64,000 nucleotides of DNA. Source: Ralstonia sp. RRA. GTDB lineage: Bacteria; Pseudomonadota; Gammaproteobacteria; Burkholderiales; Burkholderiaceae. The position numbers and the translations under genes are program-made. Where the stretch lies: NCBI RefSeq assembly GCF_037023145.1, contig NZ_CP146091.1, forward strand, positions 3,348,001 to 3,412,000. Direction: 5' to 3'. Under the pieces are notes generated by a model. The model made no database searches, was not told the DNA's origin, and saw only the letters and a program-made list of their open reading frames with translations. The stretch's first letter is position 1. Each line of letters starts with the position of its first letter. Of the stretch, positions 27,719 to 36,388 are shown one piece after another.

Positions 27719-29098
27719 ATGGAAAGTTTCCTGATCCAGCGGGCCACGCGCCGGCAATCGGCCGTGGCCGGCGTGATTGCCTTGCTGATCCTGCTGACGC
27801 TGGCCGTGGCCGCGCCTCGGGCTGGCCTGCAATGGCCCGCCATCAGCCCGTTCATGCCGATGTGCGCATTGACGGTCTTCACCACCGCCTGTATCGCCGC
27901 GTTCCTGTTGGGGGCCCAGTTCACCGTGACGCGCCAGCCGATGCTGGGCGCGTTGGGCGGTGCCTATGCCTTTACCGCGCTGGCCGTGGCCCTGCAGTTG
28001 CTGATGTTTCCGGGGGTGTTCTCGCCCACCGGCCTGTTCGGTGCCCGCCCGACCAGCGCGGTGTGGATGTGGGTGTTCTGGCACGGCGGCTTTCCGCTGT
28101 TCGTAATCCTGGCGGTGCTCACGCGTGACCGGTTCTCGCGCGATACGGTCTCCACCCGGCACGTGGGACTGTGGGCATGGCTATTGATCGGCGGGCCGGT
28201 GGTGGTGGGCGCGCTGCTGTGCGGCGTCGCCCTGATGGCCGATCTGCCGCCGCCGCTGGCGTCGACCACCGGCGGGGCGATTGCCAGCAACCCCGTCGCG
28301 GTGGTCCTGTGGGCAATCAACGCGATTGCCCTGCTGGCGGTGCTCGCGAGCGGCCGCCTGCGTGCGGTGCTGGACGTGTGGCTGGCAATTGCTGCGCTGG
28401 CGTGCTTTACGGATACGAGCCTGAACCTGCTGAGCTCCGACCGCTTTACCGTGGGCTGGTACGTGGCGCGTCTGTTCAGCATGTTCGCGCCCGGTGTGCT
28501 GGTGTGCGTGCTGGTGTGGGAAGTGACGGCGCTGTACCGGCGGCTGTTCGAAGCGCACGTGTCGTTGCGGCAGGCCTTCATGCATGACGCGCTCACTGGC
28601 CTGTACAACCGCAGCTACTTCAACGAGCAGATCGGCGTGCGCGTGGCCGCTGCCAAGCGCAATGGACAACCCCTGTCGCTCATCATGGTGGATGTGGACC
28701 ACTTCAAGCGCTACAACGACGCCTTCGGCCACCTCAAGGGCGATGCCTGCCTGGCGGCCGTGGCCGCAGCGCTGTCCGGCGTCGTGCGCCGCCCCGGAGA
28801 TTTCATCGCGCGCTACGGCGGCGAAGAGTTTGTCATCGTGTTGCCCGACACCGGCCCGAACGATGCACAGGCATTGGCCGAGCGCGCGCGTGACGCGGTG
28901 ATGCGCCTGCGTATCGAAGCCGTGGCGCCTTCACGCTATGTCACGGTCAGCGCCGGCTGCGCCACCGCCACGCCTAGCGGCCAGGCCTTCTCCATCGACA
29001 TGCTGGTCGAGACGGCCGATGCCGCGCTGTACCAGGCCAAGGCAGCAGGACGCAACCTCGTCATCAGCGCACAGGCCATGGCCGCTGCGGTGATGTGA
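27719..29098 (+). CDS. Membrane-bound diguanylate cyclase (MASE4-GGDEF)
   Basis: 459 residues from ATG 27719, preceded by a GGGGG ribosome-binding-like tract; frames extending to 27608 lack one. Eight or so membrane helices form an N-terminal MASE4-like sensory domain (about 10-270). The GGDEF domain begins at HDALTGLYNRSYFNEQ; the active site is intact (ARYGGEEFVIVLPD) and the inhibitory I-site R-P-G-D sits five residues before it, so feedback inhibition by c-di-GMP is likely. Monocistronic. Ends at the start of the DnaA-box region. Confidence 0.92.
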   Translation: MESFLIQRATRRQSAVAGVIALLILLTLAVAAPRAGLQWPAISPFMPMCALTVFTTACIAAFLLGAQFTVTRQPMLGALGGAYAFTALAVALQLLMFPGVFSPTGLFGARPTSAVWMWVFWHGGFPLFVILAVLTRDRFSRDTVSTRHVGLWAWLLIGGPVVVGALLCGVALMADLPPPLASTTGGAIASNPVAVVLWAINAIALLAVLASGRLRAVLDVWLAIAALACFTDTSLNLLSSDRFTVGWYVARLFSMFAPGVLVCVLVWEVTALYRRLFEAHVSLRQAFMHDALTGLYNRSYFNEQIGVRVAAAKRNGQPLSLIMVDVDHFKRYNDAFGHLKGDACLAAVAAALSGVVRRPGDFIARYGGEEFVIVLPDTGPNDAQALAERARDAVMRLRIEAVAPSRYVTVSAGCATATPSGQAFSIDMLVETADAALYQAKAAGRNLVISAQAMAAAVM

Positions 29099-29215
29099 CA
29101 CCGAAACTGCCGGCCACCAACGACACAGAACGCCACCTGTTCGATTTCCTCGATCACGCATTGCTGGTCAAACGTCCTTGAGTCAGTTGCCTGCAATCAA
29201 GGCGCACACTCCCCC

Positions 29216-29502
29216 GCACGCTTTCTGTTTCTGTTTACTTCTTTCTTTATATAAAGATAGTAGTAGTAGATAACGGTGGATAAGTCCTGTGGGTAGCTGC
29301 AAAAAACGCTTTGGCATCAAGGCCTTGCGAAATGCACAACCGTTCGGACAGCGTGTGTCGTTGCGTGGATGAGTGCGGTAAATCGCATCGCGCCCCATCC
29401 ACGCGTGCAGAAGTTATGCCCGCACTGTGGACAACCTAACCCCGGAGAGCCAACACGCTTGTCCCTTAAGTTTTCCACAGAGGGAGGGGGGAGTTATCCA
29501 CA
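29216..29502. other. Candidate DnaA-dependent unwinding region (origin-like or DnaA-control site)
   Basis: Between two convergent genes lies 450 bases without a gene. It holds an AT-rich pyrimidine tract with TTTATATAAAG (29247-29257 region), four exact TAG triplets (29258-29269), then DnaA-box-like sites: GGTGGATAA 29275-29283, TGTGGGTAG 29288-29296, TGTGGACAA 29426-29434, TTTTCCACA 29471-29479 and a perfect TTATCCACA 29494-29502. Read on the minus strand the order is DnaA box, CTA repeats, AT-rich tract, the layout of the bacterial basal unwinding system. No replication gene is nearby, so this is origin-like by sequence only; a DnaA titration or reactivation site is an alternative. Confidence 0.6.
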
Positions 29503-29549
29503 TCGCAGCATGATCCAGCGTCGAATCTGCGCCGCCCAATACTTACTGC

Positions 29550-30449
29550 TTACGTCATCAACGCAGGCAATGCCTCGGCCAGCGCATCGACCGCCACGCG
29601 GACTTTGCGCGGCAGGTGCGGCGTCTGCAGCCACAGCGCGTAGGCGTCATAGAGAAACGCGGGCCGGTCGGGCAACAGCGCAACCAGTGCCCCGGTCCGG
29701 ATGCGATCGCTGACCAGCCAGTAGGGAAGCCAGGCGAGTCCCATGCCGAGTGTCACGGCATCGGCAATCGCATCGAGATCATCCATGCGCACCCGGTTGA
29801 CCGGAAGGATCTCCTCCGGCGGGTGCTCGCCGCTCGGAAAAAGCCACGGGCTGACGCGGCCAGACCGCCGGTACACGATGGCCTGATGCCCACCGAGCGC
29901 GTCGATGGTTGTCGGGTGCCCGTGCGCCTTGAGATACGCGGGTGCGGCGCAGACGATCATGCGCTGGCGTGCCACACGGCGCGCGATCACGCCGGCCTTG
30001 TCTTCCAGATCGCCGGTGCGGATGGCGATGTCGTAGTCGCCTTCGGCCAGATCGACAAAACGGTCGTTGAATGAGAGGTCCAACTCCAGCGCGGGGTATT
30101 GCTGCACAAGCTGCAGTAGCACGGGGGCCACGCACTTCCGGCCAAGATGCACAGGCATGGTGACGCGCAGCTTCCCGCGTGGCTCGCCGAATTGATCGGC
30201 GGCAAGCGCGTCGGCCGCTTCCGCCTCGGCCAGCACGACCTTGCAGCGCTCGTAGTAGGCCTGCCCGAAGTCGGTCAGGCTCTGGCGCCGCGTGGTGCGG
30301 ATCAGCAGGCGCACACCCAGGCGCGTTTCCAGCGAGAGCACATGCTTGCCGACCATCGGCGCGGATAGACCGAGCACATCTGCGGCGGCCGCAAACGAGC
30401 CGAGGTCGACGGCTTTCACAAACACGGCCATGCTGGTCAGGCGGTCCAT
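29550..30449 (-). CDS. LysR-family transcriptional regulator
   Basis: 299 residues from ATG 30449 (a TTG two codons upstream is possible). N-terminal winged helix: SFAAAADVLGLSAPMVGKHV (about 20-40) with LETRLGVRLLIRTTRR. The C-terminal periplasmic-binding-like effector domain begins near GKLRVTMPVHLGRKCVAP (about 90). Divergent from a quinone-reductase gene 104 bases away, which is its probable target. Confidence 0.92.
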   Translation of the reverse strand: MDRLTSMAVFVKAVDLGSFAAAADVLGLSAPMVGKHVLSLETRLGVRLLIRTTRRQSLTDFGQAYYERCKVVLAEAEAADALAADQFGEPRGKLRVTMPVHLGRKCVAPVLLQLVQQYPALELDLSFNDRFVDLAEGDYDIAIRTGDLEDKAGVIARRVARQRMIVCAAPAYLKAHGHPTTIDALGGHQAIVYRRSGRVSPWLFPSGEHPPEEILPVNRVRMDDLDAIADAVTLGMGLAWLPYWLVSDRIRTGALVALLPDRPAFLYDAYALWLQTPHLPRKVRVAVDALAEALPALMT

Positions 30450-30553
30450 ATTCAAAACTATTGGTTTTCACTCTCGTCGATTATCGACCATTTATCCCAG
30501 CAAAACCCATCGCTACAGTGGATTCACTTCAATGAGTTTCGACTGGGAGATAT

Positions 30554-31543
30554 ATGGCACGCGTTGTCCGTTTTCATCAGCATGGGGGGCCGGAGGTCCT
30601 GCGCATCGAACACGTCGAGGTTCCGCCGCCGGGCCAAGGCGAGGTGCAGATCCGCGTGAAAGCGTTGGGGCTCAATCGGGCCGAGGCGTTGCTGCGTGCG
30701 GGGTCGTATATCGAGCAGCCGACGTTTCCTTCGGGGCTCGGGTTGGAGGCGGCGGGTGTGGTTGAAGCGGTGGGGGCTGGTGTAACGGCGTTTGTGCCAG
30801 GCGATGCCGTCAGCATCGTGCCGCCGCAGTCGATGGTGCGCTGGCCTGCGTACGGCGAGTTGGTGACGTTTCCTGCCGCGCTTGTGGTCAAGCATCCACC
30901 GTCGCTCAGTTGGGAGGCAGCCGCTGCGGTCTGGATGCCGTATCTCACCGCCTATGGCGCGCTGATCGACATTGCCAAGCTTGGCCCAGGGGATTTTGTG
31001 GCCGTGACGGCGGCATCCAGCAGTGTCGGGCTGGCGGCCATCCAGGTCGCGAACAGAGTCGGCGCAACCCCCATCGCAATCACGCGGACCTCAGCCAAGG
31101 CCCCCGCCCTGCTTGCCGCAGGCGCCGCCCATGTGGTGGCGACAGCGGAGGAGGATCTCGCAGCGCGGCTGCAGGAGATTGCCGGTCCGACAGGTGTGCG
31201 GGTGGTGCTGGACGCAATCGGCGGCCCGATCTTTGAGCCGCTCTCGGCGGCGATGTCGCCCGGCGGCATTCTCATCGAATACGGCGGCCTGAGTCCGGAG
31301 CCAACGCCCTTCCCCTTGTTTGCCGTGCTGAGCAAGACCCTGACGCTGCGGGGCTATCTCGTGCACGAGATCACCGGCAACCCAGCAAAGCTTGAAGCTG
31401 CGAAGGCATTCGTCCTCGACGGGCTGGCTTCGGGGGCGCTTCAGCCAACCATCGCCAGGACCTTTGCGTTTGACGAGATCGTTGCGGCGCACCGTTTTCT
31501 TGAGTCGAATGCGCAGTTCGGCAAGATCGTCGTGACGGTTTGA
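30554..31543 (+). CDS. Zinc-independent quinone oxidoreductase (MDR family)
   Basis: 329 residues from ATG 30554, with GGGAGA 7 bases upstream. GroES-like N-terminal domain (VRFHQHGGPEVLRIEHVEVP) and Rossmann domain with AASSSVGLAAIQVANRVGAT (about 155-175), the quinone oxidoreductase signature in which the zinc-binding cysteines are absent. Probable NADPH-dependent reductase of quinones or enones. Divergent from a LysR regulator. Only four bases separate its stop from an open frame leading to the HEAT protein, but that gene has its own promoter. Confidence 0.87.
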   Translation: MARVVRFHQHGGPEVLRIEHVEVPPPGQGEVQIRVKALGLNRAEALLRAGSYIEQPTFPSGLGLEAAGVVEAVGAGVTAFVPGDAVSIVPPQSMVRWPAYGELVTFPAALVVKHPPSLSWEAAAAVWMPYLTAYGALIDIAKLGPGDFVAVTAASSSVGLAAIQVANRVGATPIAITRTSAKAPALLAAGAAHVVATAEEDLAARLQEIAGPTGVRVVLDAIGGPIFEPLSAAMSPGGILIEYGGLSPEPTPFPLFAVLSKTLTLRGYLVHEITGNPAKLEAAKAFVLDGLASGALQPTIARTFAFDEIVAAHRFLESNAQFGKIVVTV

Positions 31544-31594
31544 TCGGCTGCGGCATGTTCCGTGGCGTGCTGCCCGCCCCTCGCCCGAAAGCGC

Positions 31595-31625
31595 TTGACC
31601 TTGTCACGGTGACAAGGCGTCCACT
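31595..31625 (+). promoter_or_regulatory. MerR-type promoter with 19-bp palindromic operator
   Basis: TTGACC (31595-31600) and a weak -10 TCCACT (31620-31625) are separated by 19 bases, the stretched spacing typical of MerR-activated promoters. The spacer region is a near-complete palindrome, CCTTGTCACGGTGACAAGG (31599-31617), with perfect 9-bp arms. The MerR-family gene 32399-33406 is the second gene downstream, so autoregulation of the two-gene unit is likely. Confidence 0.72.
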
Positions 31626-31644
31626 GTCGGGCGAGGAGGCGTTC

Positions 31645-32316
31645 ATGACCCATCACACATTGACCAAAGCGCTGGAGCACCCGGATGCCTCGCTGCGCCT
31701 GACGGCGGCGCTGGGTGCCGGCATGGCGCCCCATCCGGGCCAAATTGAGCCAATGGTGCAGCGTTGCCGCATCGAGCCGGATTTCTTCGTCCGCGACATG
31801 CTCACCTGGGCGCTGACCCGGCACGCGCAGGATCTGACGGTGCCGTTGCTGCTGGACGAACTGCGATCGCCGTTAGCGCAAGCCCGCAGCCAGGCGCTGC
31901 ATACGCTCTCAAAGATTGGCGACCCTGCAACGTGGCCAGCGATCACCGGCGGGCACCTGCATGACCCCGATTCGGAAGTCGCGCGCACTGCGTGGCGTAC
32001 CGCGGCGGGGCTGGCGCCGACCGAGCAACGCGCTGCGCTGGCACACGAACTGATGCGCGAGCTGGGCCGCGGCGACAAGCACCTCCAGCGGAGTCTGAGC
32101 CGGGCGCTGCTCATGCTCGGAGACGACGCCGTGGCCCCGCTCGAAGCAGCGGCGGCCCAACGTACGGACCCTGCGGTTCGCATTCACGCCTGCGCAAGCC
32201 TCAGGTTGATCGGCGACCCGGAGGGGGCGTTTGCGCTGGATCCCGCCGATGCGGGGCGCGCAGCTGCACCGTTGCCAGATGCCAATGCATCGGCAAGTTG
32301 CCAACAATCGGTTTGA
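31645..32316 (+). CDS. HEAT-repeat protein
   Basis: 223 residues from ATG 31645, chosen because GAGGAGG lies 6 bases upstream. The sequence is a run of paired helices of the HEAT/PBS-lyase type: repeats near ALEHPDASLRLTAALGAGM, ELRSPLAQARSQALHTLSKI, GHLHDPDSEVARTAWRTAAG and RTDPAVRIHACASLRLIGDP. No catalytic motif is visible; such solenoids usually bind proteins or, in the PBS-lyase branch, DNA or cofactors. First gene of a unit with the MerR-HEAT regulator (83 bases apart), behind a MerR-type promoter. Confidence 0.8.
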   Translation: MTHHTLTKALEHPDASLRLTAALGAGMAPHPGQIEPMVQRCRIEPDFFVRDMLTWALTRHAQDLTVPLLLDELRSPLAQARSQALHTLSKIGDPATWPAITGGHLHDPDSEVARTAWRTAAGLAPTEQRAALAHELMRELGRGDKHLQRSLSRALLMLGDDAVAPLEAAAAQRTDPAVRIHACASLRLIGDPEGAFALDPADAGRAAAPLPDANASASCQQSV

Positions 32317-32398
32317 TAGAATTTTTTTCGGCTCGATCAATGCCCCTCTGAGGCAGAGAAACGAGGCCGCATACCCCAGACGACACCGGAGACAAGTG

Positions 32399-33406
32399 AT
32401 GCGCATCAGCGAGTTGGCCAATCGCTCCGGCGTCAGCGCGCGCATGCTGCGGCACTACGACAGGATCGGGCTGGTCAGCCCGTCCGGGCGGACAGAAGCG
32501 GGATACCGCGAGTACTCGCAAGCCGATGCCTGGCGCCTGTTCCAAGTGGAAAGCCTGCGCTCGCTGGGTCTTGGGCTTGCTGAGGTGCGCGAGGCGCTCA
32601 GCCAACAAGCCCCCCGCCCCGATGCGCTCATTGACACGCTGATGGCGCGCAGTCGCGAGCGCCTGGCCGCAGAGCAAGCGCTGCTTGCCCGGCTGGCCGC
32701 CGTGTCCGCCGCCTCCCCCGAAGATTGGTCAGCCGTGCTTGACGTCGTGCAGTTGCTGAAAGGACTGGACTCGACGCATGCGCTTGAGCGGCAGCGTGCT
32801 GCGTTTGATGCCGCCTCCAGCGATGCCCCGCTGGCAGAACTCATCGCCAACGCCCTGCTCCAGGAGCAAGAGCCGAATGTCGCGGGGGCGCTGTCCTGGG
32901 CGTTGGGAAGAGCCGAAGGCAGCGGCGCCGGCGTACTCGGTGCAGCGCTTCAACAAGCGGACCCGGCCGTGCGCGAACGGGCCGTGCTCGCGTTGGCGAA
33001 ACTGGATGGCGCCGATGCAGTGGAAGCGTTGCGCGTCGCGCTGCTCGACCCTGCGGAGCACGTGCGGTACCGCGCTGCGCGGGTGCTTGGCGAATGGAGC
33101 GTACGCGACGCCATTCCCCTGCTGATCGAACAGGTTCTCGTCGGGGTTCACGATGTCGAAGCGGCCGATGCGTTGGCCGATCTGGCGGAAGACCCCGCGA
33201 TCGCGAAACACGTTGTGGAGCGGTTTGAAGCGGCGATTTCGGATGGGTCGGCCGATGTTCAGGCGCGTGTACGCATTTGTCAGGCGCTTGCGGAAATCGA
33301 TGGCACGGCGCCGGCGCTGCTTGCCCTGCTGGCTGCCGATCCCGATCCGGCGGTAGTGCGCACTGCGGGTTATGTGATTGGCATGCGTAGCGGCGCGCTG
33401 GCGTAG
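32399..33406 (+). CDS. MerR-family regulator fused to HEAT repeats
   Basis: 335 residues from ATG 32399 (CGGAGAC upstream). The N-terminal MerR winged helix is clear: MRISELANRSGVSARMLRHY, DRIGLVSPSG, GYREYSQADAWRL (residues 1-50), then the dimerisation helix (about 75-110). From about 150 to the end there are HEAT repeats (AALQQADPAVRERAVLALAK; LLDPAEHVRYRAARVLGEW; ADPDPAVVRTAGYVIG). Cysteine metal-ligands of metal-sensing MerR proteins are missing. The C-terminal solenoid resembles the stand-alone HEAT protein encoded just upstream, which suggests the two interact or compete for a ligand. Ligand unknown. Confidence 0.85.
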   Translation: MRISELANRSGVSARMLRHYDRIGLVSPSGRTEAGYREYSQADAWRLFQVESLRSLGLGLAEVREALSQQAPRPDALIDTLMARSRERLAAEQALLARLAAVSAASPEDWSAVLDVVQLLKGLDSTHALERQRAAFDAASSDAPLAELIANALLQEQEPNVAGALSWALGRAEGSGAGVLGAALQQADPAVRERAVLALAKLDGADAVEALRVALLDPAEHVRYRAARVLGEWSVRDAIPLLIEQVLVGVHDVEAADALADLAEDPAIAKHVVERFEAAISDGSADVQARVRICQALAEIDGTAPALLALLAADPDPAVVRTAGYVIGMRSGALA

Positions 33407-33602
33407 CTGCGTTTAGCTGTAGGGTTGCGGCCCCAAAGCACCCCGCTTCCTCCAACGTCATTGGCCGCAGTCGAGCCAAGCACGGCTTGATCTTTTCGGG
33501 ACCGCCGTCAACGCATCGCATGGATTTGAGTAGCAAGAACCGGAGTGTTGAACGGCGCACAGATACCTACCCTGCTGCTCCGATCATCAAGATGGAGTGA
33601 AC

Positions 33603-34367
33603 ATGGTGCTTCTCGCTAACAAGACTGCGATCGTGACAGGCGCCAGCTCGGGTATCGGTCGTGAGGTGGCAAAGATGTTTGCGAAGGAAGGTGCGAGCGT
33701 CGTTCTGGTTGCGCGCCGCGCGGCGTTGCTCGACGCGCTGGTTGACGAGATTGCCGACGTCGGCGGCAAGGCGGTCGCACTGGCGGGCGACGTGAGGGAC
33801 GAGCGTTGCGCGAAGCACGCTGTTGAGTTGGCCGTCGGCCGTTTCGGCGGGCTTGATGTGGCGTTCAACAACGCCGCGACAATGGGGGCGCTCGGCAGCG
33901 TCACCGACATCACGCTGGACGGCTGGCACGACACGCTCGAGATCAACCTGACGAGCGCGTTCCTCGGCGCGAAATATCAGATTCCAGCCCTGCTCGCGCG
34001 CCCGCACGGCTCGCTGATCTTCACGTCATCGTTCGTCGGCTATACGGTCGGCTTTCCAGGAATGGCCGCGTATTCCGCGAGCAAGGCTGCGCTCGTGGGT
34101 CTGACGCGCACGCTCGCCGCCGAGTACGGTCCGTCTGGCTTGCGCGCCAATGTGCTGATGCCGGGCGGCACCGACACCGAGATGGGGCGGGAGGCAGCCA
34201 GCACGCCGGAGCAGAAAGCGTTTGTCGAAAGCATCCACGCACTCAAACGGATGGCCCATCCAGAAGAGATCGCCAAGTCGGCGCTGTATCTTGCGTCCGA
34301 TCTGTCGAGCTTCGTGACGGGTACAACGTTGCTCGTCGAGGGCGGTGTCTCAATCACTCGCACTTGA
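33603..34367 (+). CDS. Short-chain dehydrogenase/reductase (FabG-like)
   Basis: 254 residues from ATG 33603 (GGAG 5 bases upstream); a GTG two codons earlier is less likely. Classical SDR motifs: TGASSGIG (about residue 12), NNAA (about 87), catalytic SSFVGYTVGFPGMAAYSASK (about 139-158), and C-terminal VEGGVSITRT. Probably oxidises or reduces a hydroxyl group with NAD(P)H; substrate unknown. Stands alone before the small-gene accessory region. Confidence 0.9.
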   Translation: MVLLANKTAIVTGASSGIGREVAKMFAKEGASVVLVARRAALLDALVDEIADVGGKAVALAGDVRDERCAKHAVELAVGRFGGLDVAFNNAATMGALGSVTDITLDGWHDTLEINLTSAFLGAKYQIPALLARPHGSLIFTSSFVGYTVGFPGMAAYSASKAALVGLTRTLAAEYGPSGLRANVLMPGGTDTEMGREAASTPEQKAFVESIHALKRMAHPEEIAKSALYLASDLSSFVTGTTLLVEGGVSITRT

Positions 34368-34595
34368 TGTGACACGATTCTTTGAGGGGGGCTTACGCCG
34401 AGGGCAACGTAAACCTGGGCAATCCTGGCAATAAGAAACCCGCGAGGCTGTGCAGCTCACCGGATTTTTAGCATTGCTTGAGACGGGGACGATCTCGTTG
34501 CCTTACCCTGAACCCCCATCTTTGCGCCTTGGCATGGTGGCACAAGGGCCTATGAACACGAGACCAACCGGCTCCTCGCTGACGAGGTACTGGCG

Positions 34596-34808
34596 CTACT
34601 GATCAAGCGACCATCCTGGGTTGGGCACGTTTTTCCCTTCGCGATAGGTCCAATTCGCGCCGCAAGTGCCGCACGTGAACGTGCTCACCGTGACGGCCGC
34701 GGCCTTGGATACTTTGATGCGTTGTGTGTCGGTGATTCTTAGGAAAGCATGGCCTGATGCACCAAGTCGATGGACTTCAATGGCAAGGCAAGCGTGGCAG
34801 AGTGTCAT
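34596..34808 (-). CDS. Small putative zinc-ribbon protein
   Basis: 70 residues with two CxxC pairs, TLCHACLA (residues 3-8) and FTCGTCGANW (about 45-53), a possible zinc ribbon. The ATG overlaps no neighbour. No family recognised; the paired cysteines and the plausible domain length are the only support. Confidence 0.5.
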   Translation of the reverse strand: MTLCHACLAIEVHRLGASGHAFLRITDTQRIKVSKAAAVTVSTFTCGTCGANWTYREGKNVPNPGWSLDQ

Positions 34809-34874
34809 GCCAACTCCTCTCGAATAACGTGGACCCGATGTAGCGCACGGGCATTCGTCCGTTTCGTCTCAGAT

Positions 34875-35129
34875 CTAGACGCCAAAGACGGGAGCACCAT
34901 ATTTCAACAGCAATTGCTCGATCTGGTTCATGTCATCGGTGCGCGGTGTTCTGTCTTCTGTCACGCGTGACGGACCGCCATACACGGCAGCCACATGCCT
35001 GCGCACCGTCAGCACATCATTGACCGGCGGTTCGATGATGATGGCATCACCCGGCTCGTGCCGGTAGCTGCCATCTTTCCAGCCGTCGGGCGTGAGATGC
35101 AGCTCTTCCCATTCATCGCTAACAGACAT
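34875..35129 (-). CDS. Small hypothetical protein
   Basis: 84 acidic residues, soluble, no cysteine motif or membrane segment. It begins at an ATG with a strong ribosome binding site (GAAGGAAA 5 bases upstream), the main reason to call it. Features such as DGWKDGSYRHEPGDAIII and VRRHVAAVYGGP look structured. I do not recognise a family; it belongs to the group of small genes in this accessory region. Confidence 0.55.
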   Translation of the reverse strand: MSVSDEWEELHLTPDGWKDGSYRHEPGDAIIIEPPVNDVLTVRRHVAAVYGGPSRVTEDRTPRTDDMNQIEQLLLKYGAPVFGV

Positions 35130-35210
35130 GGTGATTTCCTTCTCGTTGATTCTGGGGTGGCGCCTGCCGTTGCGGCAAGCGGAAAAGCCGCCCGAGGCGG
35201 CTTGCGTGGT

Positions 35211-35441
35211 TCAGTTCCTGTGACGAGGTGCCAGACGTGCAATGGCGGCGCTTCCTGCAAGCCGGGCAGCATGTCTTGCGAGTGCTTCCGTGCCGTGTAC
35301 GTTGTGGCGCATCGAGACGTTGGCGAGGATGCGTTCCATGCCATCGCAGTATTCACTGATGAGATAAGTGGCAAACCAGACGCCTGGTTCTTGCTCAATC
35401 GGGTACACGGACACCGTATAGGGGGATGGGACTTGGTTCAA
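35211..35441 (-). CDS. Small hypothetical protein, start uncertain
   Basis: About 76 residues if translation starts at TTG 35441. The segment YTVSVYPIEQEPGVWFATYL reads as a typical soluble beta-strand region and the C-terminal part is helical and Ala/Arg rich. The frame continues upstream but with Pro/Arg/Ser-rich noise-like sequence, so the true start is probably near here; no clear ribosome binding site is seen. Confidence 0.38.
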   Translation of the reverse strand: MNQVPSPYTVSVYPIEQEPGVWFATYLISEYCDGMERILANVSMRHNVHGTEALARHAARLAGSAAIARLAPRHRN

Positions 35442-36099
35442 TAGACTGCTAGGTTTCGGGCGCGAGCTGATGACAGACGTGGTGCGACTAGGCAAACCAC
35501 GGCTTGCTGATGACGTACGCCCCGATGGGTAAGGCCAACGCCGTTGTGTCACGCACACAGGTGCATGGCACAAACCATTGGCGGCGAGGTGACCGTACTT
35601 GCGTACGCTGGCGCGCCGAGTACATGCGCGCCGGATACGGAGCGGATAAACCGCCGGTCTGGTAGGTGGTGGGCTGCGAGGCCCAGGACGATTCGGGTGT
35701 ACGCCCGACAGGTGGCCGGCGCTGTATCGTATTGTTTTGCTCGGCACCCGGCCCGATCGATTCGAGAAACGGGCAGAAGGTGGCGCATGGTAACAGCTTC
35801 CCGCAACCACTGCTTCATGCGAACCTCAATGGCGCGCTTGATACATTGCCATCGGACGGTGCAGGCCTTTCTTGACGTGCAGCGGCTGCGGTTGATGGGC
35901 GACATGGCGCGGCGACAAAGCGCGGTCGCATCCACATTCTCGGGTTATTTCTGGGTTTATCGCCCTTTTGATTGACAGAAACGCGCAATCCCGGTACACC
36001 TTGCGCCGCAGGCTTTTCAAGCAGTTACTCCGATGTTTTGGGCTGTCACGCCAAGCGACACCTTTTTCTCTTTGTTCCTTCCTTGATTGTCATGCCTGG
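35442..36099. other. Long gap, no supported gene
   Basis: About 650 bases with a lower GC content than the flanks. Open frames on both strands are Arg/Ser-rich and lack ribosome binding sites, so none is called. The right part should contain the promoter and leader of the cold-shock gene. It may be eroded accessory DNA. Confidence 0.4.
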
Positions 36100-36137
36100 T
36101 GAGCATGAGCTCATCCAGAACATTTAAGGAATCCAAC

Positions 36138-36341
36138 ATGGAAACCGGTATCGTCAAGTGGTTCAACGACTCCAAGGGCTTCGGCTTCATCACTCCTGAT
36201 GCAGGCGGCAATGATCTGTTTGCTCATTTCTCTGAAGTTCAGGGCAATGGGTTCAAGTCGCTTCAAGAAGGGCAGAAGGTGAGCTTTGTGTCGGGCGTAG
36301 GCCAGAAGGGCCCCGTCGCGACCAAGATTGCAGCGATCTGA
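36138..36341 (+). CDS. cspA: Cold-shock protein, CspA family
   Basis: 67 residues, the standard length. The RNA-binding motifs are intact: [12 protein letters not shown] (RNP1, residues 8-19) and DLFAHFSEV (RNP2, about 29-37), followed by [23 protein letters not shown] 36138 has TTAAGGA 7 bases upstream. A five-base stem (TGAGC/GCTCA, 36100-36113) lies in the leader, but I see no extended cold-box. Acts as a single-strand nucleic-acid chaperone. Ends at a strong terminator. Confidence 0.95.
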   Translation: METGIVKWFNDSKGFGFITPDAGGNDLFAHFSEVQGNGFKSLQEGQKVSFVSGVGQKGPVATKIAAI

Positions 36342-36361
36342 TCGAGCTCGCACGCAGTAAG

Positions 36362-36388
36362 AAAACCCCGCCACGCGGGGTTTTTTTT
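36362..36388 (+). terminator. Rho-independent terminator of the cold-shock gene
   Basis: A perfect 10-bp stem (36362-36371 with 36375-36384), CAC loop, followed by a run of eight T residues starting inside the stem. Confidence 0.92.

Noticed and set aside
29216..29502. Calling this the chromosomal oriC outright
   Set aside because: No dnaA-dnaN or other origin-linked gene is near and GC skew cannot be judged from one window, so only an origin-like call is made.
35544..35975. 143-codon plus-strand and 128-codon minus-strand open frames
   Set aside because: Arg/Ser/Cys-rich, no start signals, no motif; neither is better supported than the other.
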